From Sphingomonas folli (GTDB taxonomy: Bacteria > Pseudomonadota > Alphaproteobacteria > Sphingomonadales > Sphingomonadaceae): 64,000 bases of DNA. Shown here piece by piece: positions 1-9,222 of the stretch. The notes below the pieces were generated by a model. That model made no database searches and had not been told where the DNA came from. It was given only the letters and a program-made list of their open reading frames with translations. The translations under genes and the position numbers were made by a program. Numbering within the stretch: the first letter of the stretch is position 1; the number at the start of each line of letters is the position of its first letter. The stretch is from contig NZ_JAHXZL010000003.1 in the NCBI RefSeq assembly GCF_019429525.1, positions 124,001-188,000 of the forward strand, written 5' to 3'.

Positions 1-1181
1 TCGAGCTTGCCGTCGGCGCGATACAGCCGGTCGCGCCGGATCACCGACACGGCACCCGCGGCCATGTCGCGCCCGCCCACCTCGATCACCAGCGGCGCGC
101 CCTTCTTCACCCAGCCCCAGCGCTTGGTGGTGGACTTCACCGGCTTCAGGTCGAGCAGCGCGCGCAGCGGCTCGCCGAACGCGCTCCGGCGCGCGAGCGC
201 CTGCTGCAGCTCACGGCAATAGGCCACCAGCGCCTCGTCCTCGGGCGAGTCGCGCAGCATCGGCACGATCACCACCTGCCAGGGCGCGACGCGCGGCGGC
301 ACGCGCATCCCATCGTCGTCGCCGTGCACCATGATCAGCGCGCCGATCGTACGGGTCGACACGCCCCAGCTGGTCGTGTTGGCGAGTTCGAGCTCGCCCG
401 CGTTGTTCTGAAAGCGGATGTTCTGCGCGCTGGCGAAATTCGTGCCGAGGAAATGCGAGGTGCCCGCCTGGAGCGCCTTGCCGTCCTGCATCATCGCCTC
501 GATGGAATAGGTCGCGACCGCGCCGGGAAAACGCTCGTTCTCGGGCTTCTCGCCCGCCACCACGGGCAGCGCGAGGTCGCTCTCGGCGAAGTCGCGATAG
601 ACCTCGAGCATGCGCAGCGTCTCCTCGCGCGCCTCGGCGGCCGAGGCATGCGCGGTATGCCCCTCCTGCCACAGGAACTCGGCGGTGCGCAGGAACATGC
701 GCGTGCGCATCTCCCAGCGGACGACATTCGCCCATTGGTTGATCAGCACCGGCAGGTCGCGCCACGATTGCACCCAGCGCGCGAAGGCGTGGCCGATCAC
801 CGTCTCCGAGGTGGGACGAACCACCAGCGGTTCCTCCAACTTCGCCTCGGGATCGGGCACCAGCCCGCCCTTGCCGTCGGCGATCAGGCGGTGGTGGGTG
901 ACGACCGCCATCTCCTTGGCGAAGCCCTCGACGTGCGCCGCCTCCTGCTCGAAATAGGAGAGCGGGATGAACACGGGGAAATAGCAGTTCTCGTGGCCGG
1001 TCGCCTTGATGCGATCGTCGAGCAGGCGCTGGATCCGCTCCCAGATGCCATAGCCCCACGGCCGGATCACCATGCAGCCGCGCACGCCCGATTCCTCGGC
1101 CATGTCCGCCTCGGCGATGACGGACTGGTACCAGGCGGCGAAATCGGCCTCGCGCGTGACGGAGAGAGCGTGCTTGATCAT
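1..1181 (-). CDS. proS: Proline--tRNA ligase, type 3 (partial)
   Basis: Class II prolyl-tRNA synthetase that charges tRNA-Pro with proline in the cytosol. Only the first 393 codons are present; the gene runs off the left edge, so most of the anticodon-binding and C-terminal parts are missing. The N-terminus (MIKHALSVTREADFAAWYQ) and the segment VIRPWGYGIWERIQ match the compact archaeal/eukaryotic-like 'type 3' ProRS and not the longer bacterial enzyme that carries an editing insertion. Class II signatures visible are RPTSETVIG, the arginine-rich VRWEMRTRMF stretch, and QAGTSHFLGTNFA of the adenylate pocket. The ATG at 1181 is the first good start. Family assignment is firm; that a bacterial-type proS also exists elsewhere in the genome cannot be judged here. 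Confidence 0.95.
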   Translation of the reverse strand, partial: MIKHALSVTREADFAAWYQSVIAEADMAEESGVRGCMVIRPWGYGIWERIQRLLDDRIKATGHENCYFPVFIPLSYFEQEAAHVEGFAKEMAVVTHHRLIADGKGGLVPDPEAKLEEPLVVRPTSETVIGHAFARWVQSWRDLPVLINQWANVVRWEMRTRMFLRTAEFLWQEGHTAHASAAEAREETLRMLEVYRDFAESDLALPVVAGEKPENERFPGAVATYSIEAMMQDGKALQAGTSHFLGTNFASAQNIRFQNNAGELELANTTSWGVSTRTIGALIMVHGDDDGMRVPPRVAPWQVVIVPMLRDSPEDEALVAYCRELQQALARRSAFGEPLRALLDLKPVKSTTKRWGWVKKGAPLVIEVGGRDMAAGAVSVIRRDRLYRADGKL

Positions 1182-1233
1182 GCGGCGGCCGTACACGCGA
1201 AGCCGGCCGCCCGTAAACCGTCGCGACGCGCGC

Positions 1234-2586
1234 TCAATCGTCCTTCACGAAGACGCGGTCGCCGATGAAGATCATGTCGGTGTCGAGTCGCGCCGGCGCG
1301 GCCTGGGAACCCAGAGCGAAGAACGCGCGCCGCGTCCTGCCGGCCGCGTCGGTGAAGCTGATCGTGTGGCGCGCGACGCGGTAGCGCCCGCCCGCGACGG
1401 GGCGGCGACTGTAGGCGGCGACGTTGGCCCCCGAGGCGCCCGCGCTCGAGCTGTCGCTGAAGCGACCGTCGCGGGTGAAGGCGATGTTGGTCTGCGCGGC
1501 GATCGCCATCGTGCCGCCCAGCGCCGAATCGCCTCCGCCCGACACGCGCTTGTACGGCCGCTCCAGCGCACCGCCCGCGGCCTCGGCGGGAAAGGCCTTG
1601 AAGAAGCTGCCCTGCTGCAGTCGATGATCGCTGGTGCGCCCGCGCTCGTCGGTAAGCAGGAACGTGTGTGCCTCGCGCTTCCACTGGCCCCAGGCGCGCG
1701 GCGCGCGCGCGCGGCTGGCGGCGAGGTCCACGTCCTCCAGCGCCGGCCCCTCGATCGCATAATAGCGCCCGTCGCGGAACAGCACGATCGGCTCGAAATC
1801 CTGGATCACCATGCCGCCCACGCCGAAGCTGGTATAGGATCTGAAGTACACCCCCTCCACCTGCGCCCAGTTGGCGGCGTGCGCCCCCGGCGTCTCGGGC
1901 GCGGCGGGCGCGGAGGCGACGGACGCGTCCGGCCCAGCCGCACTCCCGCCGGCGGCCGCGCCAGCGCGCGGGGTGAAGCCCGCCGCGCCCAATTCGACTT
2001 GGCGCAGGTCGACGCGCAGCAACTGCGCCGCCTCCGCGGCGATCGCGTCGCTCATCCGCCGCCGTGCCGCCGCGCCGCCGCTCGCCACCGCCTTCATCCG
2101 CGCGTCGACCACGAGCGTCTGGAGCAGCATCGTGTCGGCCAGGTCCTGCTTCTCGGCGTCGCTCAGCCGCGCGACGCTCGGGCCGAGCTTGCCCGCGATC
2201 TGCCGCGCCGCGCCTTGCACCAGCGCGGGATCGGTCTGGCGCCCGACAATGTCGTGCGCCGCCTCCCAGGCGGTGACCCAGTAAGCCGCGGTCATGTCCG
2301 CGACGTCGTCCGGGCGGATCGCCAGCCGTCGGAACTCGGGCGCGAGCAGCGTCAGCAGGTCCTGCGCGAAGGCCTTCTCGAGCGCGGTGCCGAGCGCTGG
2401 CGACCGGCGGCGATAGGCCGCGATCAGCTTGCGCTTGTTGTCCTCGAACCGCGCAGGGTCGCGCGCGAAACGAGTGGCGACGGTCGAAGCGGCGGCGATG
2501 GCCGCCGGCGGCGGCGCCACGCCGGCCAGGATCAGCGCCATCGCCGTCAAGCGCATCGCCCGTCCGGCGCCCAGTGCGATCCGCAT
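1234..2586 (-). CDS. Hypothetical secreted/periplasmic protein
   Basis: Predicted protein of 450 residues that I cannot assign to a named family. It opens with a basic stretch and a hydrophobic Ala-rich segment ending PPPAAIAA, a likely Sec signal peptide. The first half is helical and charged (KRKLIAAYRRRSPALG, then DVADMTAAYWVTAWEAAHD). A Pro/Ala/Gly-rich linker follows near residues 215-245. The second half is beta-rich with tyrosine and glycine motifs (VYFRSYTSFGVGGM, FRDGRYYAIEG). The reading frame stays open far upstream, but codons before about 2586 show no sensible protein. An alternative ATG at 2556 would still leave a signal peptide. It ends 52 bp before proS begins and is on the same strand. 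Function unknown. Confidence 0.75.
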   Translation of the reverse strand: MRIALGAGRAMRLTAMALILAGVAPPPAAIAAASTVATRFARDPARFEDNKRKLIAAYRRRSPALGTALEKAFAQDLLTLLAPEFRRLAIRPDDVADMTAAYWVTAWEAAHDIVGRQTDPALVQGAARQIAGKLGPSVARLSDAEKQDLADTMLLQTLVVDARMKAVASGGAAARRRMSDAIAAEAAQLLRVDLRQVELGAAGFTPRAGAAAGGSAAGPDASVASAPAAPETPGAHAANWAQVEGVYFRSYTSFGVGGMVIQDFEPIVLFRDGRYYAIEGPALEDVDLAASRARAPRAWGQWKREAHTFLLTDERGRTSDHRLQQGSFFKAFPAEAAGGALERPYKRVSGGGDSALGGTMAIAAQTNIAFTRDGRFSDSSSAGASGANVAAYSRRPVAGGRYRVARHTISFTDAAGRTRRAFFALGSQAAPARLDTDMIFIGDRVFVKDD

Positions 2587-2802
2587 CCGCCCCGCTCCCG
2601 TCCGTCGCCCCGCGATGCCCGTCCCCGGCGTGGCGTAGCGCGAGGGCCTTTGATAGCGCGCGGCCGGCGCGACGCGGCGCGCGGTTCGCCCGCCGCGACC
2701 GGCCGAGCCGCGCGCGACGGCACCGACCGCCGGCTGCCGCCTTTCGTCGCGACGTCGCACGCTTCCGGCCCACAGGCCGCGAATTCTCGCTAAGGCACGC
2801 GC

Positions 2803-3708
2803 GTGGCATCCGATCGCATCCTGCTCGCCGTGGCGCTGCGGCTCACCTCGGTGGCGCTGTTCGCGCTGATGAACACGTGCATCAAGCTCGCCGAGGCGGG
2901 CGGCGCGCATCTCGCCGAGATCCTGTTCTGGCGCCAGTGCGGCGCCGCGCTCCTGGTCACCGCGGTGGTGGGCGTCGGCCCCGGTTTCGCGACGCTGCCG
3001 ACGCGGCGCTTCGGCGCGCACCTCGCGCGCGCGACGGTGGGTCTGATCTCGATGGCATTCACCTTCTACGCGCTCACCGTGTTGCCGCTGGCGAAGGCCA
3101 CCACGATCGGCTTCTCGATGCCGATCTTCGCCACCGTGCTCGGCGCGCTGGTGCTGCACGAGCCGACCGGCTGGCGCCGCTGGGCGGCGGTGGCGGTGGG
3201 CTTCACCGGCGTGGTGATCGTGGCGCAGCCCGGCGGGCGCGAGATACCGCTCCACGGCGCGCTCAGCGGGCTGCTCGCGGCGGTGCTGACCGCGGTGGTG
3301 ACGATCCTGCTGCGCACGATCGGGCGTACCGAGAGGCCGCTGACGACGGTGTTCTGGTTCTCGACCCTGTCGCTGGTGCCGCTCGGCATCGCCTATGCGA
3401 TCTGGGCGCAGCCGCACACGCCGTGGCTGTGGGTGGTGCTGGTGTCGTGCGGGCTGCTCGGCGGCGCGGCGCAGGTGGCGATGACGAGCTCGCTCGCCTT
3501 CGGGCCAGTGTCGGCGGTGGTGCCGATGGACTATACCTCGCTGCTGTGGGCGACGCTGCTCGGCTGGCTGGTGTTCGGCCACCTGCCCGATCGCGCCACC
3601 TGGGTCGGCGCGCCGGTGATCGTCGCGGCGGGCCTGTACATCGTCTGGCGCGAGCATGTCCGCCGCCGCGAGGAGACGCGGCAGGCCACGGCGCAGGGGA
3701 TCGCGTGA
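2803..3708 (+). CDS. DMT superfamily (EamA) transporter
   Basis: Inner-membrane permease of the drug/metabolite transporter superfamily, 301 residues, the usual length for two tandem EamA repeats with ten membrane helices. The first repeat includes ILFWRQCGAALLVTAVVGVG and FYALTVLPLAKATTIGFSMPIF; the second includes the characteristic VVPMDYTSLLWATLLGWLVFG segment close to the C-terminus. It begins with GTG at 2803, just after a region with no coding character, and ends with a basic tail (VRRREETRQ). Substrate cannot be told; relatives export or import small metabolites such as amino acids or S-adenosylmethionine. The gene stands alone between a divergent unknown gene and a convergent chemoreceptor-like gene. 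Confidence 0.9.
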   Translation: MASDRILLAVALRLTSVALFALMNTCIKLAEAGGAHLAEILFWRQCGAALLVTAVVGVGPGFATLPTRRFGAHLARATVGLISMAFTFYALTVLPLAKATTIGFSMPIFATVLGALVLHEPTGWRRWAAVAVGFTGVVIVAQPGGREIPLHGALSGLLAAVLTAVVTILLRTIGRTERPLTTVFWFSTLSLVPLGIAYAIWAQPHTPWLWVVLVSCGLLGGAAQVAMTSSLAFGPVSAVVPMDYTSLLWATLLGWLVFGHLPDRATWVGAPVIVAAGLYIVWREHVRRREETRQATAQGIA

Positions 3709-3715
3709 GCGGGCG

Positions 3716-3735
3716 CGGCCCGCTGCCGCGGGCCG
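3716..3735. terminator. Hairpin between convergent genes
   Basis: The 30-bp gap between the converging DMT transporter and chemoreceptor genes holds a perfect 8-bp stem, CGGCCCGC and GCGGGCCG, around the loop TGCC. There is no run of T on either side, so it is a plausible bidirectional terminator or mRNA 3'-end stabiliser but not a classical intrinsic terminator. Confidence 0.45.
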
Positions 3736-3738
3736 GTC

Positions 3739-5622
3739 CTATCCCGCGCTTTGGCGCAAGCGCCCGGTGAAGAGCGAGGCGCTCTGCCGCAGCGTATCCG
3801 CGCGCTGATTCAGCTCGTGCGCCGCCCGGTTGACCGCGCGCGCCATGGTCTCCGACGAGCCGACCAGGCGCGTGAGGTCCGCGATCGCCACGTCGGCCTC
3901 GGCCACCTCGGCCTCGGCCGCCGAGGCGATGCGGCTGATCGCGCGGACGATCGCCGCCTGCGCGTCGAGCGCGCGGTGCGACGAGCCGGTGGCCGCGGCG
4001 GAGGCGCACATCATCTCGCCGATCGTCTCGGCGCCCGTCGCGGCGATGTCGCCCTGTCCCTTGATCTCGCGCAGCACGCCCGCGATCTGCGCCACCTGCC
4101 GCGCGGTCGACTCCGCCAGCTGCTTGACCTCGTCGGCCAGCACCGCGAAGCCCAGCCCGGCGGCACCCGCCCGGCTCGCCTCGATCCGGGCGTTGAGCGC
4201 GAGCAGGTTGATCCGCGCCGCGATCTCCGCCACCGAGGCGATCACGTCCTCGACCCCGCTGGCGTGCCCGGCGAGCTGCTGGAGACGTGCCACCAGCTCG
4301 GTGCCGACCTGCTGCGCGCGCTGCGTCACCTCCGCGGCGCGGTGGATGTCCGACTCGAGGCTGTGGGTGGCGATCTCCAGCTGCGCGCTGTCGGCGACGA
4401 CGCGGCCGACCACCGCCGCGGTGGAGCGCGCGCGCTCCGAGGCGATCGCGGCGGCGCGGTCGCCCGCGACGGCCTCGCGCTCGAGCGCCGACGCCTGGCG
4501 GTCGAGCGTGTCGGCGATGGCGACGATCGGGCTCAGCACCGAGCTGAACTCGCGCTCGAACAGCGTCAGCGTGCGCGACGATTGTTCCTGCACCTCGCGC
4601 CTGTGCGAGCGCTGTTCGCGGTCGCGCTCGTCGGACAGTCGCGCCACCGCCCGCTCCTTCTCGCCCAGGCGCTGGATCAGCGACTCGGCCGCGGCCTGGG
4701 CGCTGACTGCCGCCTCGGTCGCCGCGCGACTCTTCTGCGCCTCGCGCACGGCGGCGCGCCGTTCGGCGCGCAGCAGCCGTGCCAGGTGGCGGGCGCGACC
4801 ATATTGCACCACGCCGATCACCAGCGTCATCGTGACGAGCAGCAGCGTCGGCAGCGTCGCCGCGCGCAGCATGGCGCGTCCCGGGCGCGCCGCGCGCCAC
4901 GTCAGCCGCCCGCGCGCGCCGGGGCGACGGAGCACGTCGACCTGCGGCGCCGCGCCCCCCGTCGCGTCGCGCACCCAGCGCAGCGCGTCGACGCTCATCG
5001 CGGCGCCGATCTCGGCGGTGACACCGCCCGCGATCGGCTGGAGCAGGATCAGGTAGCGTCCCTCTACCGTCGCTCTCTCCAGCGCGGCGGTCGTCGGCCG
5101 GATCCGCGCCACGCCGAAGAAAAAGGGATCGCCGCCGAGCTCGACCCGCGCGACCTGCGGCAGGTCGCTGCGGTCCGCCCGCGCGATCTCGCGCGCCAGG
5201 TCGATACCCGCGACGTCGCGCAGCGCGGGGGACCGTCCCTTCGACCAATAAGCGTATCGCTGCCGCTGGGCACGATCGACGATGAAGACGCCGCTCATCG
5301 GGACCGTGAAGGTCTCCCACACACCCGAGCCGAGATTGGCCTCGAGCCAGTCCATGTCGGTGCCGAGCGCGGCGTGGCGGTACAGGTCGTCCCACAGCGC
5401 ATAGCCCTTGAGCCAGCTGCGGAACGCCACCGCCTTGGCACCGAGCGCCTGTTCGATCGCGCGGGTGGTGGCGGCGGTCTGCGCGCGGTCCTGGTCGCGT
5501 GCCTGGACGAGACCGAAGCCGCAGAGCGCGGCGATCAGGATGACGGCGGCGACGGCGTAGCTGAGGACGATCTGCCCCTCGAACGAGAGCTGGCGACCGC
5601 GCAACGGCCATGATCTAGCCAA
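3739..5622 (-). CDS. CHASE4-type methyl-accepting chemotaxis-like protein
   Basis: Membrane signal transducer of 627 residues. One helix at about 19-39 (IVLSYAVAAVILIAALCGFG) leads into an extracytoplasmic domain with the CHASE4 hallmark GYALWDDLYRH near residue 78. A second helix follows at about 254-272. Then come a long coiled coil and the MCP signalling tip (IAARINLLALNARIEASRAG, GFAVLADEVKQLAESTARQ). I see no clear HAMP domain between helix 2 and the coiled coil, and no C-terminal CheR tether. I chose TTG at 5622 because GGGGAGG lies 7 nt before it; a GTG at 5706 would add 28 unconvincing residues. No other chemotaxis gene lies in the window, so it may act through a distant che cluster or another cytoplasmic partner. 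Confidence 0.88.
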   Translation of the reverse strand: MARSWPLRGRQLSFEGQIVLSYAVAAVILIAALCGFGLVQARDQDRAQTAATTRAIEQALGAKAVAFRSWLKGYALWDDLYRHAALGTDMDWLEANLGSGVWETFTVPMSGVFIVDRAQRQRYAYWSKGRSPALRDVAGIDLAREIARADRSDLPQVARVELGGDPFFFGVARIRPTTAALERATVEGRYLILLQPIAGGVTAEIGAAMSVDALRWVRDATGGAAPQVDVLRRPGARGRLTWRAARPGRAMLRAATLPTLLLVTMTLVIGVVQYGRARHLARLLRAERRAAVREAQKSRAATEAAVSAQAAAESLIQRLGEKERAVARLSDERDREQRSHRREVQEQSSRTLTLFEREFSSVLSPIVAIADTLDRQASALEREAVAGDRAAAIASERARSTAAVVGRVVADSAQLEIATHSLESDIHRAAEVTQRAQQVGTELVARLQQLAGHASGVEDVIASVAEIAARINLLALNARIEASRAGAAGLGFAVLADEVKQLAESTARQVAQIAGVLREIKGQGDIAATGAETIGEMMCASAAATGSSHRALDAQAAIVRAISRIASAAEAEVAEADVAIADLTRLVGSSETMARAVNRAAHELNQRADTLRQSASLFTGRLRQSAG

Positions 5623-5754
5623 TGCTCGGCCTCCCCGGTCACCTCGTCGCGTGCCGGTGTACCCGCTATTGCCTAAGGAAGCTTTTACCCACCGGGGCCT
5701 GAGCACCGGGACCGCGCGCGATGGGGCGGGGCGACCGGGGCCGCCCCGGCTCCC

Positions 5755-7449
5755 TTATTCCGCCGCCTGCGCCTCGGCGACCGGTGGCTTCCACACCAGC
5801 ACCGGCTTGCGCGCGGCGAGCGTCTCGTCGAGCCGCGCGCGCGGGGCGAAATGCGGCGCGGTCTTGAGCGCCGCGTCGCCCGCCTTGGCGCGCTCCGCCA
5901 CCGAGCGCAGCGCGCCGATGAACTGGTCGAGCGCCGCCTTGCTCTCCGTCTCGGTCGGCTCCACCAGCATGGCGCCGTGGACGACCAGGGGGAAATACAT
6001 GGTCATCGGGTGATAGCCCTCGTCGATCAGCGCCTTGGCGATGTCGATCGTGGAGAAGCCGGGCGCCAGCCCGCGGTCCGAGAAGATCGCCTCGTGCATG
6101 CAGGGCCCCGAGCCGGCGAACGGCGCGTCCAGCGTGTCCTCCAGCCGGCGCAGCACGTAATTGGCGTTGAGCACCGCGTCCTCGGCGACCTGCTGGAGCC
6201 CGTCCGCGCCGTGGCTGAGGATATAGGTCAGCGCGCGCGTGAACATCCCCATCTGGCCGTGGAAGGCCGTCATCCGGCCGAACGTGTCGGGGTGATCGTC
6301 GCCGGCGGTCTCCTCCTCGATCAGCGCGATATGGCCATCCGCCATCCGCGCGGTGAACGGCAGCGGGCCGAACGGCGCGAGCGCCTCGGACAGCACCACC
6401 GGCCCCGAGCCCGGACCGCCGCCGCCGTGCGGCGTGGAGAAGGTCTTGTGCAGGTTGATGTGCATCGCGTCGACGCCGAGGTCACCCGGGCGCACCTTGC
6501 CGACGATCGCGTTGAAGTTGGCGCCGTCGCAGTAGACGTAGCCGCCCGCGGCGTGGACCGCGTCCGAGATCGCCTTGAGATCGCGCTCGAACAACCCGCA
6601 GGTGTTGGGGTTGGTGATCATCACCGCCGCGATGTCGGGGCCGAGCCGCGCCCGGAGCGCGGCGAGGTCGACGCGGCCGTCGACGGTGGCGGGGATATCC
6701 TCCACCGTGAAGCCGGCGAAGGCGGCGGTGGCGGGATTGGTGCCGTGCGCGCTCTCGGGCACGAGCACGACCTTGCGATGCCCCTCCCCGCGCTTCTCCA
6801 GCGCGGCCTTGATGCACAGGATGCCGCACAGCTCGCCGTGCGCGCCCGCCTTGGGGCTCATGGCGACCCCGTACATGCCGGTCAGCTTGATCAGCCACAC
6901 CGCCAGCTCGTTGATCACCGCCAGCGCTCCCTGCACCGTGTCGACCGGCTGGAGCGGGTGCACGTCGGCGAAGCCGGGCAGCCGCGCGACCTTCTCGTTG
7001 AGCCGCGGATTGTGCTTCATCGTGCACGAGCCGAGCGGGAAGAGGCCGAGGTCGATCGCGTAATTCTGCCGGCTGAGGCGGGTATAATGCCGCACCGTCT
7101 CGGGCTCGGACAGACCCGGGAGTCCGATCGACGCGGTGCGCGCGAGCCCACCCAGACGATCCTCCCCGGCACGGGGAGCGGCACCGCCCGGCGCAGCCGG
7201 GTGGTGGAGGGGGGCCTCCGCGGACGCTGCGCCATGAGGCGAGCCCCCTCCACCACCGGCCTGCGGCCGGCGGTCCCCCTCCCCGCGAGCGGGGAGGATG
7301 AAGTCGACACCCGTGGTCTGGTCGTCGCCGATCTCGAAGATCAGCGGCTCCTCCAGCATCAGGGCCTTGTTGCCGGTGAAGGTCGTGCCCGCCGCGTCGC
7401 CGCGACCCGCGGGCGCGGTCGGCTTCCAGCCGCTCTGGTTGATCGTCAT
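5755..7449 (-). CDS. gcvPB: Glycine dehydrogenase (decarboxylating) subunit 2, with in-frame repeat insertion
   Basis: PLP-bearing beta subunit of the two-subunit P-protein of the glycine cleavage system. It decarboxylates glycine and passes the aminomethyl group to the lipoyl arm of GcvH. The PLP lysine lies in [20 protein letters not shown], about residue 333. The protein is 564 residues; relatives I know are about 515-525. The excess is a Pro/Gly-rich segment between TTGVDF and [14 protein letters not shown], encoded by a palindromic repeat element (7159-7299). Downstream of it the family sequence resumes ([19 protein letters not shown]), so the frame is intact. The ATG overlaps the gcvPA stop as ATGA. 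It is the last gene of gcvT-gcvH-gcvPA-gcvPB and is presumably controlled by the upstream glycine riboswitch. Confidence 0.96.
   Translation of the reverse strand: MTINQSGWKPTAPAGRGDAAGTTFTGNKALMLEEPLIFEIGDDQTTGVDFILPARGEGDRRPQAGGGGGSPHGAASAEAPLHHPAAPGGAAPRAGEDRLGGLARTASIGLPGLSEPETVRHYTRLSRQNYAIDLGLFPLGSCTMKHNPRLNEKVARLPGFADVHPLQPVDTVQGALAVINELAVWLIKLTGMYGVAMSPKAGAHGELCGILCIKAALEKRGEGHRKVVLVPESAHGTNPATAAFAGFTVEDIPATVDGRVDLAALRARLGPDIAAVMITNPNTCGLFERDLKAISDAVHAAGGYVYCDGANFNAIVGKVRPGDLGVDAMHINLHKTFSTPHGGGGPGSGPVVLSEALAPFGPLPFTARMADGHIALIEEETAGDDHPDTFGRMTAFHGQMGMFTRALTYILSHGADGLQQVAEDAVLNANYVLRRLEDTLDAPFAGSGPCMHEAIFSDRGLAPGFSTIDIAKALIDEGYHPMTMYFPLVVHGAMLVEPTETESKAALDQFIGALRSVAERAKAGDAALKTAPHFAPRARLDETLAARKPVLVWKPPVAEAQAAE
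7159..7299. repeat. Palindromic element, family A, in frame inside gcvPB
   Basis: A 141-bp (47-codon) palindromic block with terminal inverted repeats ATCCTCCCC and GGGGAGGAT. Inside are nested inverted repeats: CCCC-ggca-CGGGG, then CCCGGC-GCA-GCCGGG, then GGCC-TGC-GGCC flanked by CCACC and GGTCC. It shares the block AGCCCCCTCCACC ... GGCCTGCGGCC ... CCCCCTCCCC with the element in truB at 24658-24787. Read on the minus strand in the gcvPB frame it has no stop codon and encodes mostly Gly, Pro, Ala, Arg and His. It accounts for the extra length of GcvPB. Confidence 0.9.
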
Positions 7450-8804
7450 GCCAGCACCTCCGTCAGCGCCGTCGCCAGCGCCTCCACATCCTCGTCGGTC
7501 ACCGTCTCGGTCACCGCCACCACCAGGCCGTTCTCGAGCGCCGCCTCGCCGGGGTAGAGCCGCCCGAGCGACACGCCCGCGAGCACGCCGCGCTCCGCCA
7601 GCGTGCGCACGATCGGCCGCGCCTCCTGCCCGAGGTCGAGCGTGAACTCGTTGAAGAACGCCCGGTTGATCACGCGCACGCCCGGCACCTGCGCGAGCCG
7701 GTCGGCGGCGCGACACGCCGCCGCATGGTTGATCGCGGCGAGCCCGCGAAGCCCCTTCTCGCCCAGCAGGGTCATGTGGATCGAGAAGGCCAGCGCGCAC
7801 AGCCCCGAGTTGGTGCAGATGTTGCTGGTCGCCTTCTCGCGCCGGATATGCTGCTCGCGCGTGGAGAGCGTCAGAACGAAGCCGCGGCGGCCGTCCGCGT
7901 CCACCGTCTCGCCGCACAGCCGCCCGGGCATCTGGCGGACATATTTGTCCTTGCAGCCGAACAGGCCGACATAGGGCCCCCCGAACTGGAGTCCGACGCC
8001 GATCGACTGGCCCTCGCCGACGACGATGTCGGCGCCCATCTCGCCCGGCGCGCGCAGCGCGCCCAGCGCGACCGGCTCGGTCACCACCGCGATCAGCAGC
8101 GCCTTGTTGGCCTGGCACGCCTCGGCGAGCGGCGTCAGATCGGCGACGCGGCCGAGGATGTCGGGATATTGCACCACCACGCACGACGTGTCGGCGTCGA
8201 TCGCGGCGATCAGCCGATCGAGGTCGGTGTCGGCGGTCAGCGCGGGTGCGCCGGTCTCGAGCAGGTCGCCGGTGTAGCGCGCCATCGTCCTGGCGACCGA
8301 GACGTAGTGCGGGTGCAGCCCGGACGAGAGGATCGCCTTGCCGCGCCGGGTGATCCGCCGCGCCATGCCGATCGCCTCCCAGCAGGCGGTCGAGCCGTCG
8401 TACATGCTGGCGTTGGCCACGTCGGTCCCGAGCAGGCGCGCGACCTGCGTCTGGAACTCGAACAGCATCTGCAGCGTGCCCTGCGCGATCTCGGGCTGAT
8501 AGGGCGTGTAGGCGGTGAGGAACTCGCCGCGCTGGATCAGATGATCGACCGTGGCCGGCACATGGTGGCGATAGGCGCCGGCGCCGAGGAAGAAGGGCAC
8601 CTCGCCCGCCACGGTGTTCTGGCGCGCCAGCGCGGTCATGTGGCGCTCGACCGCCAGCTCGCTGGCGTGGAGCGGCAGGTCGTGGACCGGGCCGTCGAGC
8701 CGCGCCGCCTCGGGCACGTCGACGAACAGGTCGTCGATCGAGGAGGCGCCGATCACCGCCAGCATCTCGCTGCGATCGGCCGGGGTGAGCGGTAGGTAGC
8801 GCAT
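7446..8804 (-). CDS. gcvPA: Glycine dehydrogenase (decarboxylating) subunit 1
   Basis: Alpha subunit of the two-subunit glycine decarboxylase, 452 residues, the usual family length. It begins [19 protein letters not shown] and contains family stretches such as [36 protein letters not shown] and [17 protein letters not shown]. With GcvPB it forms the active P-protein, which releases CO2 from glycine. The gene lies 45 bp after gcvH, with a strong hairpin in the spacer (8821-8844), and overlaps gcvPB by 4 bp. Splitting of P-protein into two genes is normal in many alphaproteobacteria, so this is not a broken gcvP. Confidence 0.97.
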   Translation of the reverse strand: MRYLPLTPADRSEMLAVIGASSIDDLFVDVPEAARLDGPVHDLPLHASELAVERHMTALARQNTVAGEVPFFLGAGAYRHHVPATVDHLIQRGEFLTAYTPYQPEIAQGTLQMLFEFQTQVARLLGTDVANASMYDGSTACWEAIGMARRITRRGKAILSSGLHPHYVSVARTMARYTGDLLETGAPALTADTDLDRLIAAIDADTSCVVVQYPDILGRVADLTPLAEACQANKALLIAVVTEPVALGALRAPGEMGADIVVGEGQSIGVGLQFGGPYVGLFGCKDKYVRQMPGRLCGETVDADGRRGFVLTLSTREQHIRREKATSNICTNSGLCALAFSIHMTLLGEKGLRGLAAINHAAACRAADRLAQVPGVRVINRAFFNEFTLDLGQEARPIVRTLAERGVLAGVSLGRLYPGEAALENGLVVAVTETVTDEDVEALATALTEVLA

Positions 8805-8820
8805 GATCGGGTCTCTCCCC

Positions 8821-8844
8821 CTCCCCTCCCGTCCGGGAGGGGAG
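8821..8844. repeat. Short palindromic hairpin in gcvH-gcvPA spacer
   Basis: A perfect 10-bp stem, CTCCCCTCCC and GGGAGGGGAG, around GTCC sits between gcvH and gcvPA. It resembles the terminal hairpin of the family A element found in gcvPB and truB. Being inside an operon, it may stabilise or partly attenuate the message; it has no T-run. Confidence 0.6.
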
Positions 8845-8849
8845 TCACA

Positions 8850-9221
8850 TCACAGTTTGGCGACGAAGGCGGCGTAGGCGGTCTCGTCCATCAGCGACTC
8901 GAGCTCGCTCGGGTCGCTGAGCGTCAGCTTGAAGAACCAGCCCTCGCCCTCGGGATCCGAGTTGACCAGCGACGGCTCGTCGGCGAGCGCGGGATTGCCC
9001 TCGGTCACCGTGCCCGAGACCGGCGCGTAGACGTCCGAGGCGGCCTTGACGCTCTCGACCACCGCGGCCTCGTCGCCCTTGCCCAAGCTGCGCCCTGAGT
9101 CAGGCGCCTCGACGAAGACGATGTCGCCGAGCTGCCCCTGCGCATAGTCGCTGATGCCGACGGTGCCGGTCTGGCCCTCGACCTCGATCCACTCGTGATC
9201 CTCGGTGAAATAGCGGCTCAT
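8850..9221 (-). CDS. gcvH: Glycine cleavage system H protein
   Basis: Lipoyl carrier of the glycine cleavage system, 123 residues. It shuttles the methylamine group from P-protein to T-protein and the dihydrolipoyl form to the L-protein. The lipoylated lysine is K59 in [12 protein letters not shown]. The N-terminal [10 protein letters not shown] and the central [15 protein letters not shown] are classic for the family. The ATG at 9221 lies 1 bp after the gcvT stop, so translation is probably coupled. The spacer to gcvPA holds a hairpin. No dihydrolipoamide dehydrogenase gene is nearby; the shared cellular enzyme is expected to serve. Confidence 0.98.
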   Translation of the reverse strand: MSRYFTEDHEWIEVEGQTGTVGISDYAQGQLGDIVFVEAPDSGRSLGKGDEAAVVESVKAASDVYAPVSGTVTEGNPALADEPSLVNSDPEGEGWFFKLTLSDPSELESLMDETAYAAFVAKL

Positions 9222-9222
9222 C

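Noticed and set aside
5623..5706. N-terminal extension of the chemoreceptor-like protein from GTG 5706
   Set aside because: The 28 extra residues are Gly/Arg-rich, and a strong Shine-Dalgarno precedes TTG 5622 instead.
7159..7299. Intein or intron in gcvPB
   Set aside because: There are no intein splicing blocks and no intron catalytic core; the insert is a short palindrome with no stop and is shared with truB.
7446..8804. gcvPA and gcvPB as halves of a broken single-chain gcvP
   Set aside because: The two-subunit form is normal in many bacteria; each has proper ends and the junction is an ATGA overlap, with no decay.
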